Shown here: in pieces, positions 45,319 through 53,466 of the stretch
Layout of the letters: every line of letters begins with the position of its first letter
Position numbering within the stretch: the first letter of the stretch is position 1
Made by a program: the position numbers and the translations under genes
The notes under the pieces: generated by a model
Seen by the model: only the letters and a program-made list of their open reading frames with translations
Databases searched by the model: none
Told to the model about the DNA's origin: nothing
Origin: Aquirufa rosea
GTDB lineage: Bacteria; Bacteroidota; Bacteroidia; Cytophagales; Spirosomataceae
Assembly (NCBI RefSeq): GCF_004118285.1
Contig: NZ_SDHY01000002.1
Location: forward strand, 427,257 to 491,256
Direction: 5' to 3'
Length of the DNA stretch: 64,000 nucleotides

Positions 45319-45604
45319 GAAATATATATCCATCTTACTAATCTTATTCTTATTGCTTTTCCAATTTGAAGGCATTGCCCAATGTGCCATGTGCAGGACT
45401 ACGGTAGAAAGCTCCATTTCCAATGGTCGCTCAAATATTGCTACTGGATTAAATACGGGTATATTATACTTACTATGTGCCCCATACTTATTGGTAGGAG
45501 CAGTGGCATTTTTATGGTTTCGTCAGAGTAAAAAAGAGCAAGAAGAGCGATTATTCAAGTTAAGAATTCGTCAGAAAGTCAGTCAAATTTTAGGCCAAAG
45601 CTAA
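45311..45604 (+). CDS. Small membrane protein with a CxxC motif at the end of the cox locus
   Basis: A 97-aa protein: signal-like N-terminus (LLILFLLLFQFEGIAQ), then CAMCRTTVESSISNGRSNIATGLNTGILYLL, a second transmembrane helix and a basic tail. The CAMCR pair right after the signal peptide suggests metal or heme binding, or disulfide exchange. It overlaps the DUF420 gene by 8 nt and so is probably translationally coupled to it. I know of similar proteins in Bacteroidota cox loci but no function. Confidence 0.75.
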   Translation: MSKKYISILLILFLLLFQFEGIAQCAMCRTTVESSISNGRSNIATGLNTGILYLLCAPYLLVGAVAFLWFRQSKKEQEERLFKLRIRQKVSQILGQS

Positions 45605-46410
45605 TCCCAAATTGGGTATTGGATCAGCTTTATTGCCTCCCCAAAAAAGATTTGAGTTGATTTCTCAAAAGAATCCGTATAATCAGAAACATAAAATTGT
45701 CTGGAACCCACCTGGCCTTTCTGAATGGCTAAATCATTTTTAGTCAAAATTGTTTGAATTTCATTAGCCACAATTTGGGAAGTATCAATAACAGGAATAG
45801 AACCTTGATAAAATTGATCAATTTGCGACTTAATCAGTGGATAGTGTGTACATGCTAAAATAAGTCCATCGATATTTTTCAACACATCCTGTTCTAAATA
45901 TTCCCTGATAATTTGTTCTGAAATAGTATTATTGAAAAAGCCCTCTTCGATCATAGGTGCCAATAAAGGTGTTGCCAAGGATTTAACATCAATATTTTTT
46001 CCAAGTGCCAAGGCTTTTTTAGCATAAATTCCTGAGTTGACAGTTTGCTTGGTTCCGATCAATCCTAAAGTCTTTCCCGCCCATTGTTGATCTAAATACT
46101 GAATAACTGGATCGATCACATTGACAACCACCGCCTTAGTTCCCACATAGGCTTTGACTAAATCATAGGCTGCAGCAGAAGCTGAATTGCAAGCAATTAA
46201 AATCAACTTACAATTCTTATCCAGTAAAAAGTTACAAATCTTTACGGAATAAGCTTGAATGGCTGTAGCGGATTTATCGCCATAAGGTAGGTGAGCCGTG
46301 TCACCAAAGTAAATGATGGGTTCTTGAGGAATTAACTCAGTGATGGCATGGGCAAGAGTAAGACCCCCAATTCCACTATCAAAAATCCCAATGGGCGCAG
46401 AGTTTGGCAT
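45601..46410 (-). CDS. murI: Glutamate racemase
   Basis: MurI (269 aa) makes D-glutamate for peptidoglycan. The two catalytic cysteines are in LIACNSASAAA and LACTHYPL. GIFDSGIGGLTLAH forms the N-terminal substrate site and YFGDTAHLPYGDKS follows it. The 3' end overlaps the last oxidase-locus gene by 4 nt (convergent). Confidence 0.96.
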   Translation of the reverse strand: MPNSAPIGIFDSGIGGLTLAHAITELIPQEPIIYFGDTAHLPYGDKSATAIQAYSVKICNFLLDKNCKLILIACNSASAAAYDLVKAYVGTKAVVVNVIDPVIQYLDQQWAGKTLGLIGTKQTVNSGIYAKKALALGKNIDVKSLATPLLAPMIEEGFFNNTISEQIIREYLEQDVLKNIDGLILACTHYPLIKSQIDQFYQGSIPVIDTSQIVANEIQTILTKNDLAIQKGQVGSRQFYVSDYTDSFEKSTQIFFGEAIKLIQYPIWD

Positions 46411-46515
46411 ATAATGTAAATCTGCGTAAAGAAAGGAATTTTGAAAATCTTTTCAAACCCATGCAACCATTTATGTTTAATGTTCATCTTTACGTTCAAA
46501 TAAGTTCTATAATCA

Positions 46516-47064
46516 TTGAATAAAAATTTACTACCCTTTCATAACGAAGAAGAGCTGATTGAAGCTTGTCAAAAACAAGACCGAAGAGCTCAGCATATAG
46601 TCTACCAAATTAATGCCGGTAAGATGATGGCTGTTTGCAAGCGTTATTTAGGAGTAGGGCCAGATGCAGAAGACGCATTGATGGAGGGTTTTATGAAGGT
46701 TTTTGGTAAAATTGACAACTTTCAGGGTCAAGGAAGTTTTGAAGGTTGGATTCGAAAAATCATGGTCAATGAGTCCTTGATGAAGCTTCGAAAATCAGCC
46801 AACCGATTTGACCAGGATATAGATGAAACCTACGATTTAGGTCACCCAGAAGACGCTTTCATGCATTTGGGGGTGGAAGATATCCAAAATTTGATCTTGG
46901 AACTGCCACCGGGTTATCGAACCATATTTAATTTATATGCCATTGAAGGCTATTCTCATGTTGAAATAGCTGACATGTTACAGATATCAGAAGGAACTTC
47001 CAAATCTCAGCTCTCAAGGGCTAGACAAATATTACAAAATAAATTAAAGGAATTACAAGCATGA
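46516..47064 (+). CDS. ECF-type sigma-70 family sigma factor (TTG start)
   Basis: The 182-aa product has region 2 (AEDALMEGFMKVFGKIDNFQGQGSFEGWIRKIMVNESLMKLRK) and region 4 (LPPGYRTIFNLYAIEGYSHVEIADMLQISEGTSKSQLSRAR), with no region 3, as in ECF sigma factors. The frame opens with TTG at 46516: a stop codon lies just upstream and no ATG is found before residue 36, inside region 2. It overlaps the next gene by 4 nt (ATGA), so the following anti-sigma-like protein is probably its partner. Confidence 0.9.
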   Translation: MNKNLLPFHNEEELIEACQKQDRRAQHIVYQINAGKMMAVCKRYLGVGPDAEDALMEGFMKVFGKIDNFQGQGSFEGWIRKIMVNESLMKLRKSANRFDQDIDETYDLGHPEDAFMHLGVEDIQNLILELPPGYRTIFNLYAIEGYSHVEIADMLQISEGTSKSQLSRARQILQNKLKELQA

Positions 47065-47861
47065 AAAAATCATCCATTGACAATTGGAATTCCATAGAAA
47101 AAAAATGGCAGGAGAAGCTGACCTCGCATGAGGAAGAAGTACCTGCTGCCATTTGGGATCAGATTGAAAAAAAGCTTGACGAGAAAAAAGGAAGGGCAAT
47201 TCCATTTATCATTAATCGGAAACAATGGTCATGGGCTGCCATATTATTGATATCATTTGGACTTGGTTGGTGGCAACTTTCCAATACAGATGCGCTGATT
47301 GATCATTCCAACATAGCAAATCAAATCAGTACCCAAGCACCAAAGTCAGGTGTTGAGTCTACCCTTCCAGAGCAAGCAGAAGTGGTCGGTTTAGGGGAAA
47401 CAAGTGAATCATACGATTCAGCACCCAAGGTGGCTAGAGTATCCCATCACTCATCTTCTAAGGAAAGCCAGGATTCTCCTGCACCTGTGGCATCCAATAT
47501 GCCGGTCATTATAGAAAGTAATACACCTAACAATCCTGTTATTTTAGCCGATAACCGGACTATTGAAAAAGAAAAACCTGCCTCCTTGGTGAAGGAAGAA
47601 AGCATAGAAATGCTAATAGACATTCAACCAAGTCAAGCGAGTAACTCGGAAAAAGAAAATAGCTATGTTCCGGAGCCTAGCAAAAAAAGACATTCCTTAT
47701 TTGCTCGTGTAGTCAAGCAGTTAAAGCATGCGATTGACGGAGATCCTGTTGATTGGCAAACTTTAAAGCAGGGAGACCCCAAACTAGAAAACAGTATTCA
47801 CCAGGTGGCGAATACGTATATCAAAACCGAACAAGTTGTACAAAGAACATTTCAATTTTAA
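47061..47861 (+). CDS. Anti-sigma-factor-like single-pass membrane protein
   Basis: A 266-aa protein with a charged cytoplasmic N-terminus (EEEVPAAIWDQIEKKLDEKK), one transmembrane helix near residues 55-70 (WAAILLISFGLGWW) and a long, low-complexity extracytoplasmic tail rich in Ser, Glu and Pro. No zinc-binding HxxxCxxC motif was seen. The role is inferred from its overlap with the sigma factor gene and from topology; sequence homology alone would not establish it. Confidence 0.6.
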   Translation: MKKSSIDNWNSIEKKWQEKLTSHEEEVPAAIWDQIEKKLDEKKGRAIPFIINRKQWSWAAILLISFGLGWWQLSNTDALIDHSNIANQISTQAPKSGVESTLPEQAEVVGLGETSESYDSAPKVARVSHHSSSKESQDSPAPVASNMPVIIESNTPNNPVILADNRTIEKEKPASLVKEESIEMLIDIQPSQASNSEKENSYVPEPSKKRHSLFARVVKQLKHAIDGDPVDWQTLKQGDPKLENSIHQVANTYIKTEQVVQRTFQF

Positions 47862-47865
47862 GCAA

Positions 47866-49038
47866 ATGAAAAATTTATTCATCATAGGTTTCATCCTAAT
47901 AAGTACAGGCATCATGGCCCGTCCCAATCAAGATTCATTATTATTAAAAATAGACAGGCGTAATCAAGAGATAATTGGCAATCCAAGCAATTCGAAAAAA
48001 TCCTTGAAGGAAGAATTGCAAGCCATTTTTGCCAAAAACGGAATCGTATTAGAAGACAGTCTTTGGCAAAGTATTCGTAAAGCAGTACAAGCAGACACAG
48101 AAAAGGATACCGCCATTTTAGTGACAGTTGGAGGTAAAAATGTCAACATTCGATTGAATCAGTCGAGCTTCAGCGAGACTAAAGGACAAGCAAATACAAA
48201 ATCCATTTATTCCAGCTCACCTACCAACAAGCAAGTGAATGTAGGTCTAAACGGGGTACATGTCAAAGAAGGGAATGAAGAGGTACATGTGGGTTGGAAT
48301 GGAGTACAAGTAAAAGAAGGAGATGAAGTCACACGAGTAATTTGGGGCAAAGACACGACCAAAATTCAAGCAAAAGATCGAAATTTCTATCAAAGAAAAG
48401 GCTTAAATCTATATCTAGGTTTAAATGGGGCATCTGCCAATTTACCGGAGGTAAGTATTGCACAATTCCCCGCCCCACTCCTTTCTACCGACTTTACATT
48501 AAAACCAACTGGCTCCAGGTTCGTAGGAATTGAGGTCGCAAGGTCCATCCGATTAGGATCTGGAAATAAATCGCGATTCAATTTGGGATACGGTTTACAA
48601 TTCGATTGGTACAATTTCATGTTTGACCACAATAGGATTGTTCAAAAAGGTCAAAATGGGGTAATTTTTCAACCAATTATTGATTCCAATGGAGGCGAAA
48701 CAGTCTTATCAAAGAACAAAATGACAGTTAGCTATTTGACCTTACCAATTATGCCTCACTGGACTTATTCAAAAGAATCAGCCGTACAAATGTTTGGAAT
48801 AGGAGGTTATGTGTCATATCGAATAGATAGCTATACCAAGGCTATTGAAGACAAGTCCGGTAATTTACATAAAACCACATCCAACCTATTCATAAATCAA
48901 ATTAGATATGGAGTTCGTGCAGAGTTTGCCTTGAAACATTTCCCTGACTTATTCTTCTCCTATGATTTAAGTCCACTATTTGAGATAGGAAAAGGCCCCG
49001 AGGTACAAGCATTTAGCTTTGGTTTGCGATTATTATAA
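47866..49038 (+). CDS. Outer-membrane beta-barrel protein of the sigma-factor operon
   Basis: The 390-aa product (ATG 47866) has a signal peptide ending GIMARP. A helical, charged periplasmic segment follows, with a two-fold repeat VGxNGVxVKEGxE near residues 128-155. A C-terminal half of alternating strands ends in FSFGLRLL, typical of outer-membrane barrels. It lies 4 nt after the anti-sigma-like gene. An envelope-stress or surface-sensing circuit is a reasonable guess; no ligand can be named. Confidence 0.7.
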   Translation: MKNLFIIGFILISTGIMARPNQDSLLLKIDRRNQEIIGNPSNSKKSLKEELQAIFAKNGIVLEDSLWQSIRKAVQADTEKDTAILVTVGGKNVNIRLNQSSFSETKGQANTKSIYSSSPTNKQVNVGLNGVHVKEGNEEVHVGWNGVQVKEGDEVTRVIWGKDTTKIQAKDRNFYQRKGLNLYLGLNGASANLPEVSIAQFPAPLLSTDFTLKPTGSRFVGIEVARSIRLGSGNKSRFNLGYGLQFDWYNFMFDHNRIVQKGQNGVIFQPIIDSNGGETVLSKNKMTVSYLTLPIMPHWTYSKESAVQMFGIGGYVSYRIDSYTKAIEDKSGNLHKTTSNLFINQIRYGVRAEFALKHFPDLFFSYDLSPLFEIGKGPEVQAFSFGLRLL

Positions 49039-49067
49039 AATTAATTTGCAAATTTTTGAGCAAGGTG

Positions 49068-49098
49068 TTTGTGGATACCAAAATTTGAGCTACTTTTG
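49068..49098 (+). promoter_or_regulatory. Promoter of tRNA-Tyr/Gly/Thr-tuf
   Basis: TTTG (49068-49071) and TACTTTTG (49091-49098) are spaced by 19 nt, an exact match to the Bacteroidota consensus. No terminator occurs before tuf, so the tRNAs and tuf are probably one transcript. Confidence 0.8.
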
Positions 49099-49139
49099 CG
49101 AACTATTTCAGTAAAACGTTTGACTGAAACAAGAAAGAG

Positions 49140-49225
49140 GGGGATATACCAGAGTGGCCAAATGGGGCAGACTGTAAATCTGCTGGCGTACGCCTTCGGT
49201 GGTTCGAATCCATCTGTCCCCACCA
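49140..49225 (+). tRNA. tRNA-Tyr (GTA)
   Basis: GGGGATA pairs with TGTCCCC, discriminator A and an encoded CCA follow. Anticodon loop CTGTAAA between GCAGA and TCTGC gives GTA. A long variable arm (GGCGTACGCC region) marks the class II structure of bacterial tRNA-Tyr. Confidence 0.96.
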
Positions 49226-49268
49226 TTCGCACATAGAGAAGTACCAAATTTCTGTGTTAGAATTAACA

Positions 49269-49341
49269 GCGGGAGTAGCTCATTTGGTAGAGCGATAGCC
49301 TTCCAAGCTATAGGTGGCGGGTTCGAGCCCCGTCTCCCGCT
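49269..49341 (+). tRNA. tRNA-Gly (TCC)
   Basis: GCGGGAG pairs with CTCCCGC. Anticodon loop CTTCCAA between ATAGC and GCTAT gives TCC. T arm GCGGGTTCGAGCCCCGT. CCA is not encoded. Confidence 0.96.
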
Positions 49342-49426
49342 CAATAAAAATCGTTCTGTGAGAAAACTCATAGGCGATTTTTATATTGGTAGGGCCCAAA
49401 GACCTACTATGGGCTCAAGAGTAAAG

Positions 49427-49498
<72 letters not shown>

Positions 49499-49580
49499 CA
49501 ACACACCAAAACTGTTCGCAAGACCAGTAGAATTAGCACATTTTGAAACTTTTTATAACTAAATTAAGAACTAAATAATC

Positions 49581-50768
49581 ATGGCAAAAGAGAATTTTGA
49601 CCGAAGTAAACCCCACGTAAACATTGGTACTATTGGCCACGTTGACCACGGTAAAACTACCTTGACTGCTGCTATCACAAAAGTTCTTTCTGAAAAAGGT
49701 CTAGCTGAGAAGAAAGATTTCTCTTCCATTGACTCTGCTCCAGAAGAGAAAGAGCGTGGTATCACGATCAACACTGCTCACGTTGAGTATTCAACAGCTA
49801 ACCGTCACTATGCTCACGTTGACTGTCCAGGTCACGCTGACTACGTGAAAAACATGGTTACTGGTGCTGCCCAAATGGACGGCGCTATCTTAGTAGTTGC
49901 GGCTACTGACGGACCAATGCCACAAACTCGTGAGCACATCCTTTTGGCTCGCCAAGTAGGTGTACCTCAATTGGTTGTATTCATGAACAAAGTGGATATG
50001 GTGGATGATCCAGAATTATTAGAATTAGTAGAGATGGAGATTCGCGAGCTTCTTTCATTCTATGAATTTGATGGCGATAACATTCCTGTAATTCAAGGTT
50101 CTGCTTTGGGTGGTTTAAATGGAGATGCTAAGTGGGTTGCTACTATCGAAGCTTTAATGGATGCAGTTGATAGCTGGATTCCACTTCCTAAGCGTGATGT
50201 AGATAAGCCATTCTTGATGCCAGTTGAAGACGTATTCTCGATCACGGGTCGTGGTACTGTAGCAACAGGTCGTATCGAGACAGGTGTTATCAACTCAGGT
50301 GAAGCGGTAGATATCTTAGGTATGGGAGCTGAAAACTTAAAATCAGTAGTAACTGGTGTTGAGATGTTCCGTAAGATCTTAGATCGTGGTGAAGCTGGTG
50401 ATAACGTAGGTTTATTATTACGTGGTATTGAGAAAACTGATATCCGTCGTGGTATGGTTATCTGTAAGCCAGGTTCTGTTAAGCCTCACACTAAATTTAA
50501 AGCTGAGGTTTATATCTTGTCAAAAGAGGAAGGTGGTCGTCACACTCCATTCTTTAACAAATACCGTCCGCAGTTCTATTTCCGTACAACAGACGTAACA
50601 GGAGAAATCATGTTGCCTGCAGGAGTGGAGATGTGTATGCCAGGTGATAACTTGACTATCGAGGTTACTTTATTGAACCCAGTAGCTATGGATAAAGGTC
50701 TTCGTTTCGCGATTCGTGAAGGAGGTCGTACAGTAGGTGCTGGTCAGGTAACTGAAATCTTAGACTAA
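49581..50768 (+). CDS. tuf: Translation elongation factor Tu
   Basis: EF-Tu (395 aa) carries aminoacyl-tRNA to the ribosome. G motifs: [33 protein letters not shown]. Domain II and III signatures [13 protein letters not shown], and the C-terminal [17 protein letters not shown], are intact. Codon usage is strongly optimised. It is followed by its own terminator, so it is not in the secE-nusG transcript. Confidence 0.99.
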   Translation: MAKENFDRSKPHVNIGTIGHVDHGKTTLTAAITKVLSEKGLAEKKDFSSIDSAPEEKERGITINTAHVEYSTANRHYAHVDCPGHADYVKNMVTGAAQMDGAILVVAATDGPMPQTREHILLARQVGVPQLVVFMNKVDMVDDPELLELVEMEIRELLSFYEFDGDNIPVIQGSALGGLNGDAKWVATIEALMDAVDSWIPLPKRDVDKPFLMPVEDVFSITGRGTVATGRIETGVINSGEAVDILGMGAENLKSVVTGVEMFRKILDRGEAGDNVGLLLRGIEKTDIRRGMVICKPGSVKPHTKFKAEVYILSKEEGGRHTPFFNKYRPQFYFRTTDVTGEIMLPAGVEMCMPGDNLTIEVTLLNPVAMDKGLRFAIREGGRTVGAGQVTEILD

Positions 50769-50787
50769 TATTTTCTTAGATATAGAG

Positions 50788-50817
50788 AAAGAGCGGTTCA
50801 TCCCGCTCTTTTTTTTT
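50788..50817 (+). terminator. Intrinsic terminator of tuf
   Basis: AAAGAGCGG (50788-50796) pairs with CCGCTCTTT around a 6-nt loop, followed by a long T run. Confidence 0.92.
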
Positions 50818-50835
50818 GCCTAAAATTTCTAATAG

Positions 50836-50864
50836 ATTTGACAACTTTTTAAAAGTTGTCAAAT
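50836..50864 (+). repeat. 29-bp intergenic palindrome
   Basis: ATTTGACAACTTTT, one T, then the exact inverse complement (14-bp arms). It lies behind the tuf terminator, as the one at 8170 lies behind the fusA terminator. The 1-nt centre and TTGACAA/TTGTCAA blocks recall the other palindromes, with the two halves of the motif exchanged. Confidence 0.6.
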
Positions 50865-50919
50865 TTTAATAAATCCGAATCATGATTGGAAACGATTGAA
50901 ACTTGAAATAAATTTTACT

Positions 50920-51666
50920 ATGAAAAAGATTATTACATTATTATCACTTATCTTATTCAGTCATCTAGCTTTCAGCCAAGAATATTATGAGATAAGAACC
51001 TACCAAATGAAGTTCAGAGGCAATGTAAGTGCAGTGGAAAAATACTTGTCCAATGCCTTAATTCCAGCACTAAACAGGTATGGCGTATCTAAAGTGGGAG
51101 TATTCAAAGATTTGGGAAAGCCTGAGCCAGCTATTTTGGTGGTAAGTATCCCATTTGCATCACTTGAATCTTATGCTGGCTATAAAGCAGCTTTAGAAAA
51201 AGATGAGGTCTATTTACAAGCAAGTAAATCCTATTTCGACATGGTTGGCTTGGACAAACCATTGTTTGAAAAAATTTCTACTTATTTAGCTAAAGGATTT
51301 AAGGGACACCCTGCTTTTACCTTACCCATTAAAAATGAAGGACGGATTTATGAGTGGAGAACGTATGAATCGTATAATGAAGATGCATTGCGCAGAAAAA
51401 TTGCCATGTTTGATGATTCTGAACTTCAAGTATTTGAAAATGTAGGCCTACACCGTGTATTTTTCGGTGAGGTTTTAGCGGGAGAAAATACTCCTTGTTT
51501 AACTTACATGGTTAGCTTCGAAAATATGGCAGAACGTGATAAAAATTGGGCGAAATTTTCTGCCGATCCTGAATGGAAGCGCATTTCCAATGACCCAAAA
51601 TATGCTAATAGTCACTCTAGAACGGTACGTCGTTTCTTGGAACCTACTGCATATTCACAATGGTAA
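50920..51666 (+). CDS. Exported NIPSNAP-family protein
   Basis: The product (248 aa from the ATG at 50920) has a signal peptide (MKKIITLLSLILFSHLAFSQ) and two NIPSNAP modules: EYYEIRTYQMKF near residue 22 with PALNRYGVSKVGVF, and RIYEWRTYESYNE near residue 145 with LQVFENVGLHRVFFGE. These dimeric alpha-beta barrels are of unknown function in bacteria; export to the periplasm is notable. It sits between tuf and tRNA-Trp, a place where most Bacteroidota have no gene as far as I recall. Confidence 0.88.
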   Translation: MKKIITLLSLILFSHLAFSQEYYEIRTYQMKFRGNVSAVEKYLSNALIPALNRYGVSKVGVFKDLGKPEPAILVVSIPFASLESYAGYKAALEKDEVYLQASKSYFDMVGLDKPLFEKISTYLAKGFKGHPAFTLPIKNEGRIYEWRTYESYNEDALRRKIAMFDDSELQVFENVGLHRVFFGEVLAGENTPCLTYMVSFENMAERDKNWAKFSADPEWKRISNDPKYANSHSRTVRRFLEPTAYSQW

Positions 51667-51687
51667 TTGCTTTTAATTAATTAGAGG

Positions 51688-51718
51688 TTTGCGAATTAGG
51701 AAAATTTGCCTAATTTTG
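51688..51718 (+). promoter_or_regulatory. Promoter of tRNA-Trp-secE-nusG
   Basis: TTTG (51688-51691), 19 nt, TAATTTTG (51711-51718), ending 10 nt before the tRNA. It has the same spacing and -7 octamer as the rplK promoter. Confidence 0.8.
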
Positions 51719-51728
51719 CAGTCCTCCT

Positions 51729-51802
51729 ACGGGCATAGTATAATGGTAGTATGCAGGTCTCCAAAACCTTTGGTCAGGGTTCGAATCCTTGTGCCCGTGC
51801 CA
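51729..51802 (+). tRNA. tRNA-Trp (CCA)
   Basis: ACGGGCA pairs with TGCCCGT, discriminator G and an encoded CCA follow. Anticodon loop CTCCAAA between CAGGT and ACCTT gives CCA. It lies 35 nt before secE and is probably cut out of the secE-nusG transcript. Confidence 0.96.
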
Positions 51803-51837
51803 TGTAATAAATTTAAAGCCGATAAATCGGTGAAAAT

Positions 51838-52029
51838 ATGAGCAGTTTTACTTCATTAATTAAGGAATCTTGGGTAGAAGTAACGGAACACGTTACTTGG
51901 CCTAAATTTTCTGAACTACAATCAAGTTCTATTTTGGTTTTAGTAGCTTCTCTAATCTTTGCCTTGTTGGTAGGATTAGTTGATTTGGCATTCAAATCTG
52001 GGTTGGACTTATTTTACAGTTCATTTTAA
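51838..52029 (+). CDS. secE: Preprotein translocase subunit SecE
   Basis: The 63-aa single-helix form of SecE: an amphipathic N-terminus with the conserved EVTWPKFSEL-like block (VEVTEHVTWPKFSEL), then one transmembrane helix (ILVLVASLIFALLVGLVDLAF). It clamps SecY in the inner membrane. Classic neighbour of nusG, 37 nt upstream. Confidence 0.95.
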   Translation: MSSFTSLIKESWVEVTEHVTWPKFSELQSSSILVLVASLIFALLVGLVDLAFKSGLDLFYSSF

Positions 52030-52066
52030 TTGGGCTTAAGCCAATCTTAAACACGAGATAATAGCC

Positions 52067-52663
52067 ATGGCAGATACTAAATGGTACGTTTTGAGAGCTA
52101 TCTCAGGGCAAGAAAAGAAAGTAAAATCATATATGGAGAACGAAATCGCTCGTCAAGGCGTAGCTGATGCTGTTCCACAAATATTGATTCCTACTGAAAA
52201 AATTTATGAAATTAGAAAAGGAAAGAAGGTCATTCGTGAGAAAAACCTGTTTCCCGGATATATCATGATTGAGGCAGATTTGGCAGGAGAGGTAAGTCAT
52301 ATTTTAACTTCTACCCCAGGTGTTATTGGTTTTCTTCAAACCATGAATGAGGAGGTAGAAGAAACTAAAATTGAGGGAGGAAAGACAAAGAAAGTTAAAG
52401 TGGTAGTGAAGAAGCCTATGCCTTTGAGTCAATCTGAGGTTAACCGTATTTTAGGTAAAGTAGATGAATCGGCTGCTGTTGAAGATTTTGCAGCTGTATC
52501 CTTTATTAAAGGAGAGACGGTACGAGTGATCGATGGTCCTTTCGCAACCTTTGAGGGAACTGTTGAAGAGATTCATGAGAATAGCAAGAAATTGTCTGTA
52601 ATGGTTAAAATCTTTGGAAGAAACACACCATTGGAATTGAATTATTCTCAAGTAGAAAAATAA
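52067..52663 (+). CDS. nusG: Transcription termination/antitermination factor NusG
   Basis: NusG (198 aa) binds RNA polymerase and links it to Rho or to the ribosome. NGN domain: WYVLRAISGQEKKVKSYMENE, LFPGYIMIEADL, STPGVIGFL. KOW domain: FIKGETVRVIDGPFATFEGTVEEI. A 15-residue Lys-rich loop (EETKIEGGKTKKVKVVVKKP) between the domains is longer than in E. coli. A terminator follows, which separates it from rplK. Confidence 0.97.
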   Translation: MADTKWYVLRAISGQEKKVKSYMENEIARQGVADAVPQILIPTEKIYEIRKGKKVIREKNLFPGYIMIEADLAGEVSHILTSTPGVIGFLQTMNEEVEETKIEGGKTKKVKVVVKKPMPLSQSEVNRILGKVDESAAVEDFAAVSFIKGETVRVIDGPFATFEGTVEEIHENSKKLSVMVKIFGRNTPLELNYSQVEK

Positions 52664-52686
52664 AAATTCCCAATAGCCTTTAAAAG

Positions 52687-52714
52687 ACCCTAGCCATTTT
52701 GGTTAGGGTTTTTT
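52687..52714 (+). terminator. Intrinsic terminator of secE-nusG
   Basis: ACCCTAGCC (52687-52695) pairs with GGTTAGGGT (52701-52709), one G-U pair, followed by TTTTT. Confidence 0.88.
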
Positions 52715-52781
52715 ATTTTATTCCTATTTGCTATACTTGCATGAATAATCAGATGTCATCATCTGCCAACCCACTAATAAC

Positions 52782-53249
52782 ATGTCCGAAATCACAATTA
52801 CCACCAATGGTTCTCTCCTACGGTCACGAGTAATTGCCATTAAAAACGCTCGAACTAGAAAATTTCTTTCTAAAAACTTAGAAAAACAAGATACATTTAC
52901 ACTCCCTCCTGGAAATCATATCATTGAAATAGTCTTTCGCTTTAATATTTTTCAATATCCACCCTCTCGATTTTCTATTGATGTGCCTGAAGGCAAACAT
53001 GTATATTTTGACCTGAAAGAAAAAGACATAGCGCAATATACATTCCCATTTTTGACAATGTGTATACAAATGTGTTGTTGGACAGGCTATTTTACAATCA
53101 TCAGCAATGACAAATATCCCCTTTATTTTGCTTCACTAATCTATATATGCCAATCATCCTATTATGTAATTCGCATGTGGATGATCACGAAGCCTTTATC
53201 TCGACTGAGCAATGGATACCTAGAATTATATCATAGCTGGGAATATTAA
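52782..53249 (+). CDS. Unknown two-helix membrane protein between nusG and rplK
   Basis: A 155-aa protein I do not recognise. The first 90 residues look beta-rich (SEITITTNGSLLRSRVIAIK, LPPGNHIIEIVFRF, SIDVPEGKHVYFDLK), perhaps a small sandwich domain. Residues about 95-112 and 117-135 are hydrophobic and Cys/Tyr-rich (FLTMCIQMCCWTGYF, LYFASLIYICQSSYYVI), likely a membrane hairpin. It interrupts the nearly universal nusG-rplK junction and is flanked by a terminator before and a promoter after it. No clear promoter of its own was found. Confidence 0.6.
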   Translation: MSEITITTNGSLLRSRVIAIKNARTRKFLSKNLEKQDTFTLPPGNHIIEIVFRFNIFQYPPSRFSIDVPEGKHVYFDLKEKDIAQYTFPFLTMCIQMCCWTGYFTIISNDKYPLYFASLIYICQSSYYVIRMWMITKPLSRLSNGYLELYHSWEY

Positions 53250-53270
53250 TTTCAATTATTGTCAAATAGC

Positions 53271-53301
53271 TTTGGTTTATCAAATAAATCTCCTAATTTT
53301 G
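53271..53301 (+). promoter_or_regulatory. Promoter of rplKAJL
   Basis: TTTG (53271-53274), 19 nt, TAATTTTG (53294-53301). It creates a leader of about 160 nt before rplK. Confidence 0.8.
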
Positions 53302-53324
53302 CAGTCCGTTTAAAAAGCGGTATT

Positions 53325-53436
53325 CTATTCATTTGATAATCAAATGGATGAATAGATTGGAAGGTTTGTTACGCTGGAAGATCAAAACGAGGGGAATCAG
53401 ATAAGGAAGCTTCCACCCTTATTAGCAGATAAACCT
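53325..53436 (+). promoter_or_regulatory. Structured leader of the rplKAJL operon
   Basis: Two domains can be drawn. First, CATTTG (53330-53335)/CAAATG (53341-53346), with CTATT/AATAG outside. Second, a closing stem AGGTTTGT (53362-53369)/ATAAACCT (53429-53436) with CTG/CAG next to it and GGAAGCTTCC inside, ending 30 nt before the rplK ATG. In E. coli L1 represses this operon at the rplK leader and L10 at the rplJ leader. Here rplA and rplJ are 2 nt apart, so any control must sit in this leader. No exact match to a known L1 or L10 site was recognised. Confidence 0.45.
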
Positions 53437-53466
53437 CATTATTTCACTTAAAAACGATGTTTTAAT

